Position numbers and translations under genes: made by a program
The notes under the pieces: model-generated
The model's database searches: none
Told to the model about the DNA's origin: nothing
What the model saw: the letters and a program-made list of their open reading frames with translations, nothing else
Shown here: piece after piece, positions 8,315 to 16,481 of the stretch
Numbering within the stretch: position 1 is the first letter of the stretch
Layout: each line of letters opens with the position of its first letter
NCBI GenBank assembly: GCA_902556205.1
Contig: CACDVH010000010.1
Coordinates: 1-47,657, forward strand
Source of the DNA: an uncultured Gammaproteobacteria bacterium
GTDB lineage: Bacteria; Pseudomonadota; Gammaproteobacteria; PS1; Pseudothioglobaceae
DNA: 47,657 nt
Reading direction: 5' to 3'

Positions 8315-9241
8315 ATGGATTTGAATTTAATAATTTATGCTTTAAATTTAGCAGCAATATATAGCTTGATGGCCATTGGGATTTCTCTGCTTTGGTCAAG
8401 TGTGGGAATGATTAATATGGCCCATGGTGCTACTTTTGTTGTGTCAGGATATTCAACTTTTATAGCCTCTGGTTGGCTCGTACCAATCCTTAAAGCGAGT
8501 CTTGCAGGTACAGCCTTTTATACTCCAGTACTCGTTTTTTCATTGACCTCTGTTGCACTTCTTTCAGGCGCTATTTTTGGAGCAATTATTTATCTAATAG
8601 CATTTTTACCGCTTCATGATAAACCAAATTTCGCTATAAGAAGTTTGATTGCTACGCTAGCTATAAATATTGCTACTGTTCAATTTTTATTATGGTCGTT
8701 TGGACCGAGACAGAAAGCTTTGCCTAAATTGTTCGGCTTTGGGCGTATAGATTTTCTGGATTTTTCTATAAGGTATGATCAGGCAGCTACAATTATTGGT
8801 ACGCTGTTATTGGTTGGCTTTATGCTATTGTGGTTTAGAAATAGTCGTATAGGCCTTGAAATTCGAGCGATGATGCAAAATCCTGAAGGGGCGGCATTAT
8901 CTGGCATATCAATTCGAAGACGAGCACTACCTGTGATGATGTTGACAGGCAGCCTTGCTGGAATGGCAGCAATTCTTCTCTCCCAAACTAGTTTCTTTAG
9001 TCCTACTGCAGGAGCTTTGCCTCTTATTAAGGGTTTAACAATCGCTCTCCTTGGAGGATTGGGATCTGTTGCAGGTGCAATGTTGGGTGCTTTAATTATT
9101 GGAATTCTTGAGGTAATTACAGGTGAGATTTCATTTCTAGGCCAACGATATGTCTTACTAATTCAATTTGTCTTTATTGTAATTGTATTAATTATTCGCC
9201 CTCGAGGCTTAGGTGGATTATTGGACGAAACAAGAAAATGA
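8315..9241 (+). CDS. LivH-type ABC transporter permease
   Basis: A 308-residue integral membrane protein with about eight hydrophobic spans. The early segment GINMAHG-like sequence (SVGMINMAHGATFVVSGY, near residues 30-47) and the C-terminal ALLGGLGSVAGAMLGALIIG block near 243-262 are hallmarks of LivH/UrtB permeases. Its stop overlaps the start of the next gene as ATGA, so the two permeases are translationally coupled. It should form the membrane channel together with the permease part of the next gene. Confidence 0.92.
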   Translation: MDLNLIIYALNLAAIYSLMAIGISLLWSSVGMINMAHGATFVVSGYSTFIASGWLVPILKASLAGTAFYTPVLVFSLTSVALLSGAIFGAIIYLIAFLPLHDKPNFAIRSLIATLAINIATVQFLLWSFGPRQKALPKLFGFGRIDFLDFSIRYDQAATIIGTLLLVGFMLLWFRNSRIGLEIRAMMQNPEGAALSGISIRRRALPVMMLTGSLAGMAAILLSQTSFFSPTAGALPLIKGLTIALLGGLGSVAGAMLGALIIGILEVITGEISFLGQRYVLLIQFVFIVIVLIIRPRGLGGLLDETRK

Positions 9242-10782
9242 GTATATTTAAATTAAATTCTGATAAACAAATTACTCTTCAGGCAATTGGTCAAAAAAGC
9301 AGGGAGTATAAATTACGTCCAAAAAATAATTCTATTTGGCAAAAGTTTCGCATTCCGATGAGTCGTCGCCACTTACTGAAGTGGCGAACAAGTTACAATA
9401 AAAAAAGTCTAATCAAGGAGCGTCGACTGGAAGATAAGCGACCACTATGGTGGTTCATAAGTCTTATCTCATTAGCAGGTAGCATTCCCTGGTTATCAAA
9501 TTTTGCTCTAAGCGCTGTTGCAATATTTTGTATCTATGCCTCAATAAACCTTCTTTGGTCTTTAACGCTAGGAACTGCAGGTATATTTTCTCTCGCAACT
9601 ATGGCAGTAGTTGGAGTTTCTGGATATATCGCTGCGACTGCAAATGTCTATTTTGGAGTGCCTTGGCCATTGATTTTTGTTATTGGAACAATAGCTGGAT
9701 TGATTTTTGGTGGGTTTTTAGCACTTCCATCATCTCGACTGGATGGCCTGTATTATGCGTTGCTTACTCTAGGCTTGGCAGAGATTTGTCGTGTGTTTAT
9801 CAGTCAAATTCATGCACTAACACCAACTAATGGGAGTATCAACAATGTATCATCATTTATTCCTGAAGATTGGTATCTTCAACGGCCAGGCCTCCTTTTA
9901 GGAGCTGCTTCATCTTTTGTACTTTTATTGCTCGCTTTACTAATTTATCGTTTAGTTAATGGGGAAACATTAGGCAGAAAACTTCAAGTTGCAAGAGATG
10001 ATGAAGAGTTTGCTGAAGCAATAGGTATTAACTATCATTCCGCAAGATTAAAAGTTTTTCTGATTTCATGTGCTGGTCTAGGCTTTATTGGGGCGTTTTA
10101 TGCCATGTACTTTCGGTCTATTTCTTTGGGAGTTTTTTCTTTAGATCAACTCATGCTGCTATTTGCAATGATTGTAATTGGTGGTACAGGTCGTGCAGAA
10201 GGTGCAGTTGTTGGAACTGCCATAGTAATTTTAATAGATCGGGGTTTATTTGAATTGGGGCCAATGCGTATAGTAATTATTGCTATTGTTATGATCCTAG
10301 TCACAACCTATGCGTCAAATGGAATAACTGGAATTAGAGAACAATTTAGAAATTTTAGACACCGATTTCAAACACAAAAAAGGTCTTTAATTACAACAAA
10401 AGGAGGGGAAATCATGCCTGAAGAAGCTATAGATATTCACAACAAGCAGATAATCTATTCAAGACGATTCAATTCTCGTTTACGTAATTATTTGAAAACA
10501 TTAATTAATGATGAGGTGATTGCTGAACATAAAGCCAATCCTGTTGGAAAGCATTCATATGAGTTAACTAGATTATTAAACTATTTTAGAAAGGCCGAGG
10601 TTCCAGATAAATACGCAGTTGCGCAGATTGGCCCACTTAAAGATTCTCAATATAAAATCTTTGCCTTTACAGGAGACCCTGAAAAGCCACCAAGAGTGGT
10701 TGATGAAAGAGTTTATAGCAGTAAAAATGAAGCTTATCATGCAATATTTTTATTGAGAGTTAATGATCTATTAGAGAGTTAG
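9238..10782 (+). CDS. LivM-type permease fused in frame to a dimethylformamidase small-subunit-like domain
   Basis: The continuous 514-residue frame has three parts. Residues 1 to about 72 are a very basic, non-hydrophobic extension. Residues about 73-375 are a LivM/UrtC-type permease with several spans and the GLGFIGAFYA and IGGTGRAEGAVVGTA motifs. Residues 393-514 resemble the DMFase small (alpha) subunit: an EHKANPVGKHS segment, a LLNYFRKAEV segment, and a tail NEAYHAIFLLRVNDLLES that parallels the small-subunit ending as I remember it. LivM proteins normally stop near residue 380; here no stop separates the two parts. A strong internal ribosome-binding site and ATG suggest the domain is also made alone. 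The large subunit is encoded 9 bp downstream. Confidence 0.85.
   Translation: MSIFKLNSDKQITLQAIGQKSREYKLRPKNNSIWQKFRIPMSRRHLLKWRTSYNKKSLIKERRLEDKRPLWWFISLISLAGSIPWLSNFALSAVAIFCIYASINLLWSLTLGTAGIFSLATMAVVGVSGYIAATANVYFGVPWPLIFVIGTIAGLIFGGFLALPSSRLDGLYYALLTLGLAEICRVFISQIHALTPTNGSINNVSSFIPEDWYLQRPGLLLGAASSFVLLLLALLIYRLVNGETLGRKLQVARDDEEFAEAIGINYHSARLKVFLISCAGLGFIGAFYAMYFRSISLGVFSLDQLMLLFAMIVIGGTGRAEGAVVGTAIVILIDRGLFELGPMRIVIIAIVMILVTTYASNGITGIREQFRNFRHRFQTQKRSLITTKGGEIMPEEAIDIHNKQIIYSRRFNSRLRNYLKTLINDEVIAEHKANPVGKHSYELTRLLNYFRKAEVPDKYAVAQIGPLKDSQYKIFAFTGDPEKPPRVVDERVYSSKNEAYHAIFLLRVNDLLES
10398..10416 (+). promoter_or_regulatory. Internal ribosome-binding site and in-frame ATG for the DMFase small-subunit domain
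   Basis: AAAAGGAGGGG (10398-10408) is a near-ideal Shine-Dalgarno sequence with GGAGG ending 7 bases before the ATG at 10414. It is the strongest such site in the operon and lies exactly at the boundary between the permease and the small-subunit homology. It is in the same frame as the permease (codon 393). Confidence 0.7.
10414..10782 (+). CDS. DMFase small (alpha) subunit-like protein, alternative internal start within the permease frame
   Basis: Starting at the internal ATG gives a 122-residue soluble protein, close to the roughly 130 residues known for DMFase small subunits. In characterised DMFases the small subunit packs against the large catalytic subunit in an alpha-beta unit. The domain has conserved-looking elements described for the fused gene: EHKANP near residue 39, NYFRK near residue 57 and the AYHAIFLLRV helix at the end. 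Whether the cell makes this as a free subunit, as a membrane-tethered domain, or both, cannot be told from sequence. The strong ribosome-binding site favours at least some free protein. Confidence 0.6.
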   Translation: MPEEAIDIHNKQIIYSRRFNSRLRNYLKTLINDEVIAEHKANPVGKHSYELTRLLNYFRKAEVPDKYAVAQIGPLKDSQYKIFAFTGDPEKPPRVVDERVYSSKNEAYHAIFLLRVNDLLES

Positions 10783-10791
10783 GGAGTTTTT

Positions 10792-13104
10792 ATGGGAAAA
10801 ATTAGGATTAATGGATATTGTGATCCACTAAATGTTAAAGCTGATGAAGAGATTGATTTTATGATTTCGGCTGAAAATACTAAAGCAGTCTCTTCTAAGA
10901 TTGTAAGAATTGCTCATGGAGATGAAAACCCTCTTGGGCCAGGATTTATTGAGAATGAGGTAGATAGTCAATTTCCAGACAGTCTTAAAGTGAATAGACA
11001 ATTCGTTCAAAAAGGGGCATTCGCTAAAGTCGAAGATAAGCAAGATGTTTTATCATTACAAGAAAGTTTTACCATTTTTACGTTTGTTCGCCCAAATCAT
11101 CTCAACGGCAAACGTCAATCCATCCTAGGAAAATGGAATATAAATAGTAACCAAGGTTATGGTTTAGGAATAAATCCAGATGGCCATTTTGAGTTTTGGA
11201 TGGGAAATGGCACTTCTGTAGACAAAATTACCTCTGAAGTTCAGATTCTAGAAAAAACTTGGTATTTTTTATGTGTGACCTATAATCACAAAAATAGTAA
11301 AGTTGACTTGATTCAAAAAGGCAAAATTAATCGATACAACTCCCATTTTGGACCAGTTGTTCCCTATGATTATGATTCTCATATTTCTGAAACATTTAGA
11401 CTGAATATTAATGAGTGTAAATTCGACTCAGATTTTATCTGGGCAGGAGCAACAGATTTTAATAAAGCGCGTCAATTTTTTGTTACTAATCTATATAACG
11501 GGAAGATAGATCAATCAGGCATCTATGAGAAAGTATTGTCAGAGTCAGAAATAAATACTTTATTGGAAGGGCAAAAAATACATAATGAGAATTTGATTGC
11601 CTGTTGGGAAACTTCCTTGGGATATACTGATGATGGAATAGATGATATTATCAAAGACTCTGGACCCAATTCATTAGATGCAATAGGCTTTAATCGACCT
11701 ATTCGAGGAATGACTGGGTGGAATTGGGCTGGAAAGAATGACTGTTTCCGATTGTCGCCTGAGGAATATGGAGGCATTGTTTTTCATGACGATGCATTGA
11801 TTGACTGTAATTGGAAATCAAATTTCAAATGGAAAATTCCAAAAAATCTTCCAAGTGGTGTCTATGCCCTAAAACTAAACTGCAAAGATATTGAAGAGTA
11901 TATTCCTTTTTTTATAGCTCCAAAAAAACCAAAATCAAAGATTGCAGTTCTATTACCAACATTCACCTATCTTGCTTATGCAAATGAACATCAGCCATTT
12001 TGGTCCCCAAATTGTCAAACTGTCACAGGTCATTCACCAACTTTAATGGAGTCTGATATTGAAATGCTAAAACTGGCAGAGTTTGGTCTTTCAACTTATG
12101 ATCATCATTCTGATGGTTCAGGCTGCTGCTTTTCAAGCTGGAGAAGACCAATTGCAAACATGAGACCAAAGCATAGACTCTCAGCAATGGGTTTTCCATG
12201 GGGTCTAGGCGCTGATCTTTCTTTATTATGGTGGCTAGAAAATGAAGGTTATGATTTTGAAGTAATTACAGATCATGATCTACATAAAGAAGGTTTGCCA
12301 CTCTTGGAGTCATACAAGGTTATTATCAATGGCACTCACCCAGAATATTATTCAGAAAGAATGCTTGATGCAACTGAAGATTATTTGAGCAATGGAGGAA
12401 GAGTGATTTATTCTGGCGGCAATGGATATTATTGGGTAACAGCAATCAAAGAGGATGAACCGCACTGTATTGAGGTTAGAAAATTAGATTATGGTTCAAG
12501 GTCATGGCAGGCATTCCCTGGCGAAGGATATCTTATTTCAACAGGAGAATGTTCAGGTTTATGGAGGGCTAGAGGAAGAGCGCCACAAAAAATTGTCGGG
12601 ATCGGTTTGACAGCAATAGGTATGGATGAATGTCAACCTTTTGAAAGGATGCCAGATTCTTTTCATCGAAGAGTTAGTTGGATTTTCGAAGGTATTGGTG
12701 AAAAAGAATTAATTGGAGATTTTGGCTTAGTCCTTGATGGTGCAGCTGGAGTTGAAATCGACCGTTACGACTTATCTTTGGGAACTCCACCTCATGCCTT
12801 GTTATTAGCTTCTTCTCACGGTCATTCGGATAACTACCCTCTTTCATCTGAAGATATCTTCTTTTCTCTTCCTGGGATTGGGGGTACCGAGGAAGATCGA
12901 GTTAGGGCAGATATAGTATTTTTTAATACTGCTAATAATGGAGCCTGTTTGAGTATAGGCTCAATCGCATGGAGTTCATCACTTCCAATAAATAATGGTG
13001 ATAATAATGTTGGAAAAATAATGAGAAATGCTATTGATGCTTTCTCTACTGAAGGAGAACTTCCTGGGAGTAAATATGTTGGAGATGAAAAACTATGGCG
13101 TTAA
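10792..13104 (+). CDS. N,N-dimethylformamidase large (beta) subunit-like hydrolase
   Basis: The 770-residue protein matches the DMFase large subunit in length (about 760) and layout. Residues about 1-60 form an N-terminal strand region with HGDENP; residues about 85-270 form a laminin-G/concanavalin-like beta-sandwich (SFTIFTFVRP, QSILGKW, GHFEFWMG, WYFLCVTYN); residues about 380-750 form the catalytic amidotransferase-like domain (IAVLLPTFTYLAYANEH, YDHHSDGSG, GTHPEYYSE, YSGGNGYYW). The known Paracoccus enzyme binds iron through two Tyr and one Glu; Tyr396, Tyr436 and Glu518 are placed to do this. The family cleaves N-substituted formamides to formate and amine. No signal peptide is present. 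The natural substrate is unknown. Confidence 0.85.
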   Translation: MGKIRINGYCDPLNVKADEEIDFMISAENTKAVSSKIVRIAHGDENPLGPGFIENEVDSQFPDSLKVNRQFVQKGAFAKVEDKQDVLSLQESFTIFTFVRPNHLNGKRQSILGKWNINSNQGYGLGINPDGHFEFWMGNGTSVDKITSEVQILEKTWYFLCVTYNHKNSKVDLIQKGKINRYNSHFGPVVPYDYDSHISETFRLNINECKFDSDFIWAGATDFNKARQFFVTNLYNGKIDQSGIYEKVLSESEINTLLEGQKIHNENLIACWETSLGYTDDGIDDIIKDSGPNSLDAIGFNRPIRGMTGWNWAGKNDCFRLSPEEYGGIVFHDDALIDCNWKSNFKWKIPKNLPSGVYALKLNCKDIEEYIPFFIAPKKPKSKIAVLLPTFTYLAYANEHQPFWSPNCQTVTGHSPTLMESDIEMLKLAEFGLSTYDHHSDGSGCCFSSWRRPIANMRPKHRLSAMGFPWGLGADLSLLWWLENEGYDFEVITDHDLHKEGLPLLESYKVIINGTHPEYYSERMLDATEDYLSNGGRVIYSGGNGYYWVTAIKEDEPHCIEVRKLDYGSRSWQAFPGEGYLISTGECSGLWRARGRAPQKIVGIGLTAIGMDECQPFERMPDSFHRRVSWIFEGIGEKELIGDFGLVLDGAAGVEIDRYDLSLGTPPHALLLASSHGHSDNYPLSSEDIFFSLPGIGGTEEDRVRADIVFFNTANNGACLSIGSIAWSSSLPINNGDNNVGKIMRNAIDAFSTEGELPGSKYVGDEKLWR

Positions 13105-13128
13105 CTTATTCAATATCTTGAATACCAT

Positions 13129-14439
13129 TTAGCCATTGTCCTGCTGAAGGATTAACTGTTTAAAAACTTCTCCTCTCTCTGAAAAGTCAGAAAACATATC
13201 AAAGCTTGCGCACCCTGGTGAGAGAAGAGCTGCACCCTTAAGGGTATGTTTTTTTGCTGAAGCAATTGCTCCCTCTAACGACTCCTCAATTATTACTGAA
13301 CATCCATTGATGCTTTGTGCAAAAAAATCTTTAGATTCACCAATCAATACAATAGTATTAACCTTTTGATTAATTAAGCTAAACATTTGAGAATAATCTT
13401 CATTCTTTGCTATACCGCCAGCTATTAATGTAATAGTATTGTATCTTTCTGCTAGTGCATTAATTGCTGTAATCGTAGAAATTGCATTCGTTGATTTTGA
13501 ATCGTTGTAATAGTCAACCTCATCAATCCTAGTAACGAACTCTAGTCGATGAGTGAGTCCTTTAAATTTTTTAGCCGCATTAATCATAGATTCAATCGAT
13601 AAGCCAAATTGATTTCCCAGAGCTAGCGCAGCCAATAGGTTTTCGATATTATGCTTTCCAACAACTAATAAATCTTGACTATTAAAGATTAGCTCACCCT
13701 TATAAAAAACCTCAAAAAATTTGTCTTTTTTCTTTGCATAAAAATCACAATCAGAGCTATAGTTCTCTATTGCAAAATAGCTGTCAGCATTTGATTTAGA
13801 CAAGATTGAATCATCGAGATTTGCGATTGCGTATTGTGAATAACTATATATTGATAATTTCGAGGCAATATAATCCTCATAGTTATCATATCTATCCAGG
13901 TGATCTGGAGAAATATTAGTAATAACTCCAGCGAATAAATCTAGTTCACTTGTGTAATCCAACTGGTAACTTGAAAGTTCAACGATATAAAGATCCGCAG
14001 TATCACTGATACTTTCCATAACGGGACTTCCAATATTGCCACAAATAACAGCATTTAACCTACTTGCTAAAGCCATCTCACCCAAGAGTTGAGTGACTGT
14101 AGATTTTCCATTTGAACCTGTAATTCCAATAATAGGCGCATTTGAATAACGCCCAAATAATTCAATGTCACTTATAAGTGCTATTTTTTTCTCTCTAATC
14201 CATTGAACAATAGTTTCTGACTGTGCTATTCCAGGACTAATAATAACTTCATCGATGTCTTCCAAAAGCGATTCACTCCATTCACCCATATAACAATCAT
14301 CAAGCAAATTTTCTTTTTGGAAAGTTTTTAAGAGCGAGGGCTCTTTTCTAGAATCAGCAATTCGAAAAATCTCATTATTATTGGTAAAAAATCGAGCAAC
14401 TGACAGCCCCGTAATGCCCATTCCTAAAATAAGTTTCAT
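13129..14439 (-). CDS. murD: UDP-N-acetylmuramoyl-L-alanine--D-glutamate ligase
   Basis: A 436-residue Mur ligase. The N-terminal Rossmann-like UDP-binding region begins MKLILGMGITGLS. The central ATPase P-loop is ITGSNGKST near residues 106-114, followed by the NISPDHLDRY segment. The C-terminal domain contains the substrate motif YYNDSKSTN and ends with LLSPGCASFDMFSDF near residue 412, both typical of MurD. It adds D-glutamate to UDP-MurNAc-L-Ala in the cytoplasm during peptidoglycan synthesis. It stands alone here rather than in the usual dcw gene cluster. It is convergent with the DMFase gene and divergent from the BI-1 family gene. Confidence 0.95.
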   Translation of the reverse strand: MKLILGMGITGLSVARFFTNNNEIFRIADSRKEPSLLKTFQKENLLDDCYMGEWSESLLEDIDEVIISPGIAQSETIVQWIREKKIALISDIELFGRYSNAPIIGITGSNGKSTVTQLLGEMALASRLNAVICGNIGSPVMESISDTADLYIVELSSYQLDYTSELDLFAGVITNISPDHLDRYDNYEDYIASKLSIYSYSQYAIANLDDSILSKSNADSYFAIENYSSDCDFYAKKKDKFFEVFYKGELIFNSQDLLVVGKHNIENLLAALALGNQFGLSIESMINAAKKFKGLTHRLEFVTRIDEVDYYNDSKSTNAISTITAINALAERYNTITLIAGGIAKNEDYSQMFSLINQKVNTIVLIGESKDFFAQSINGCSVIIEESLEGAIASAKKHTLKGAALLSPGCASFDMFSDFSERGEVFKQLILQQDNG

Positions 14440-14502
14440 GAAAACCTTGTGTTTTCGACCAAAATTGACTATATTTTACACTTTTACTTTTACTATATTA
14501 TT

Positions 14503-15162
14503 ATGCCAACAAACGTTCAAACAACTTCAAGTTCGATTGCGATCAATCGAACGCTAAGAAATACATATCAACTTCTATCCGCAACGCTTCTTTTTAGTGG
14601 CTTAATGGCATACGTTTCTATGTATCTGAACTTGCCATATTTTGGTCTTTTAATAACACTTGGAGGTTACTTCGGGTTATTATTTCTAGTCACAAAACTT
14701 AGGAATTCTGCCTCTGGAATACTTGCAGTGTTTGCACTCACTGGCTTCATGGGCTTGACACTTGGTCCAATTATTGGCGCTTATACAACGGCCTTTTCTA
14801 ATGGATCCGAGCTTGTAGCAATGGCCATGACAGGGACTGCAGCTATATTTTTATCGCTTTCCTTCTATGCCATTGTTTCACAAAAAGACTTTAGCTTTTT
14901 AGCTGGCTTTCTGACGGCGGGAATTATTGTGGCATTTTTAGCAGGAATTGCTGCTTATTTTTTCCAGATCCCAGTGCTCTCTTTAACAGTTTCTGCTGCC
15001 TTCATTTTATTGATGAGCGGGTTGATTCTATATGAAACAAGTAATATTATTCATGGCGGGGAAACCAACTACATCATGGCGACTGTCACGTTATATATTT
15101 CAATCTATAATCTGTTTTTGAGCTTACTTCAGTTGCTGGGTGTTTTCTCTGGCAATGACTAG
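14503..15162 (+). CDS. Bax inhibitor-1/YccA family membrane protein
   Basis: With the ATG at 14503 the protein has 219 residues and about seven membrane spans, the normal size and topology for the BI-1/YccA/YbhL family. A longer frame reaches back to 14449, but its 18 extra residues are unlike the family, and MPTNVQTTSS is a typical start. The family motif GFMGLTLGPI and the C-terminal segment GLILYETSNIIHGGETNYI with following span are characteristic. In E. coli, YccA modulates the FtsH membrane protease; family members act as channel-like proteins. The stop TAG shares a base with the GTG start of rppH, so the two genes are coupled. Confidence 0.88.
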   Translation: MPTNVQTTSSSIAINRTLRNTYQLLSATLLFSGLMAYVSMYLNLPYFGLLITLGGYFGLLFLVTKLRNSASGILAVFALTGFMGLTLGPIIGAYTTAFSNGSELVAMAMTGTAAIFLSLSFYAIVSQKDFSFLAGFLTAGIIVAFLAGIAAYFFQIPVLSLTVSAAFILLMSGLILYETSNIIHGGETNYIMATVTLYISIYNLFLSLLQLLGVFSGND

Positions 15163-15695
15163 TGATTGACAGCGATGGATATCGTGCTAATATTGGTATT
15201 GTAATTACCAATGACAAAAAACAAATACTATTAGCAAAGCGATTCAAGCAAACTGGGTGGCAACTTCCTCAGGGTGGAATTGATGAAGATGAAACTGAGT
15301 TAGATGCTCTATATCGAGAGCTTCAGGAGGAGGTTGGTCTTGATTCTTCTCATGTCACTCTGATTGCCAAAACTCCTAAGTGGCTCAGATATGAACTTCC
15401 AGATGAGCACGTCAGAAGAGCTCAAAAACCTATGTGTATCGGTCAAAAACAAGTCTGGTATTTGCTAAAACTTGACTCAAGTGATGATGAAATCTCTCTC
15501 GATTTACATGATGATGTTGAGTTTGATGACTGGAAATGGGTAGATTATTGGAAGCCTGTTGATGAGGTAATTAATTTTAAAAGAGATGTCTATGAAGATA
15601 TGCTCAAGGCCTTAGCTCCAATTCTTTTTGAAAATGAGCACAGTATTCCTTCAAAATTTTCAAGGCCTCTCCAATTTAGCGCTATCAGACTATAG
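15162..15695 (+). CDS. rppH: RNA pyrophosphohydrolase (Nudix)
   Basis: A 177-residue Nudix hydrolase that starts at GTG overlapping the upstream stop codon (TAGTG). The opening MIDSDGYRANIGIVI matches the conserved RppH start, which fixes the GTG. The Nudix box GGIDEDETELDALYRELQEEVGL-type motif covers residues 38-60 with the metal-binding REL-x-EE core. The later segments PMCIGQKQVWYLL and DDWKWVDYW are also RppH-specific. The enzyme removes pyrophosphate from mRNA 5' ends and so starts RNase E-dependent decay. Its last codons overlap the end of the convergent glaR gene by 6 bp. Confidence 0.95.
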   Translation: MIDSDGYRANIGIVITNDKKQILLAKRFKQTGWQLPQGGIDEDETELDALYRELQEEVGLDSSHVTLIAKTPKWLRYELPDEHVRRAQKPMCIGQKQVWYLLKLDSSDDEISLDLHDDVEFDDWKWVDYWKPVDEVINFKRDVYEDMLKALAPILFENEHSIPSKFSRPLQFSAIRL

Positions 15696-16358
15696 CTGAG
15701 ATAGGTTTTTTTTAATGATCTCTACTGGAGTCATTATGTGATTTTCAATGAGTTTAGAAATGGATTTTTTGTCTCTATCAAGAGCCAAAATCATTAATGC
15801 AGCGTGCTCATTTTGGTTAATTTTAAGTGTCTCGGCATTAGAAACATTTTCCTTGAGCCATAAATTACGATACCTCTTTGATTTTTCAAATAATGAATCT
15901 CTTATTTGGAGAAGTCTTGGTGATTTACAACCAGAAACCAATGCATCATGAAATAAACTATGGCGATTCTGCCATTCAAGCACATCAATATTTTTTAGTT
16001 TACTATATTTATTCAGTCTATGAGATGCCGCTATTATGCTTGCTTCCCAATAGTCATCCCCATGCTCGATTGCCATATCGATACAAATTGACTCTATTTT
16101 AGCTCGAGCTTGATAAATATCTTTCAAGTCGTCAATTGAAATTTCACTAACGTAAAAGCCTCTTTGATTTTCGGAAACTACTAGATCTTTTGCTATTAAT
16201 TGAGATAAGGCCTCTCTAAGAGGGCTTGTACCAACATTATATTTGTCCTTTAAAGTCTTTATATGGAGTTTTTGTTGAGGAGAAAACTCACCTGAAATAA
16301 TATCATTTGTTAATGAATCAAGTATTTGAGCAGCAGTATTTTTTTTAGAACTATCCAC
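15690..16358 (-). CDS. glaR: GntR-family (FCD) regulator of glutarate utilisation, GlaR/CsiR-like
   Basis: A 222-residue regulator with an N-terminal winged helix (about residues 8-72, including GTSPLREALSQLIAKDLV) and a C-terminal all-helical FCD ligand domain (about 80-215). Length, the HDALVSGCKSPRLLQIRDSLF region and the HIMTPVEII tail agree with E. coli CsiR/GlaR, which represses csiD-lhgO and is released by glutarate. It is divergent from glaH, and a perfect 16-bp palindrome lies just before the glaH start. The shared location supports autoregulation and repression of glaH-lhgO. It is also a formal candidate for the other palindromes in this window, though those have a different core. 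Confidence 0.88.
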   Translation of the reverse strand: MDSSKKNTAAQILDSLTNDIISGEFSPQQKLHIKTLKDKYNVGTSPLREALSQLIAKDLVVSENQRGFYVSEISIDDLKDIYQARAKIESICIDMAIEHGDDYWEASIIAASHRLNKYSKLKNIDVLEWQNRHSLFHDALVSGCKSPRLLQIRDSLFEKSKRYRNLWLKENVSNAETLKINQNEHAALMILALDRDKKSISKLIENHIMTPVEIIKKNLSQL

Positions 16359-16455
16359 GGTTCAGAAGCCTTTAAAACTCCAAATAATTTCTAAATTAAT
16401 CATAAATATTAAATATTTTATATTTGAATGTTAACATAAATGTAGTTATAATACA

Positions 16456-16471
16456 AAAATGTCGACATTTT
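16456..16471. promoter_or_regulatory. Operator-like palindrome in front of glaH
   Basis: AAAATGTCGACATTTT is a perfect 16-bp palindrome centred 18 bp upstream of the glaH ATG, within the 123-bp glaR-glaH spacer. Position and symmetry fit a GlaR binding site. Confidence 0.6.
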
Positions 16472-16481
16472 AATACACATT

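Noticed and set aside
9528-10253. Short Cys- and Trp-rich open frames inside the LivM-type permease gene
   Set aside because: Their composition is typical of out-of-frame reading of membrane-protein codons; the permease frame is intact across them.
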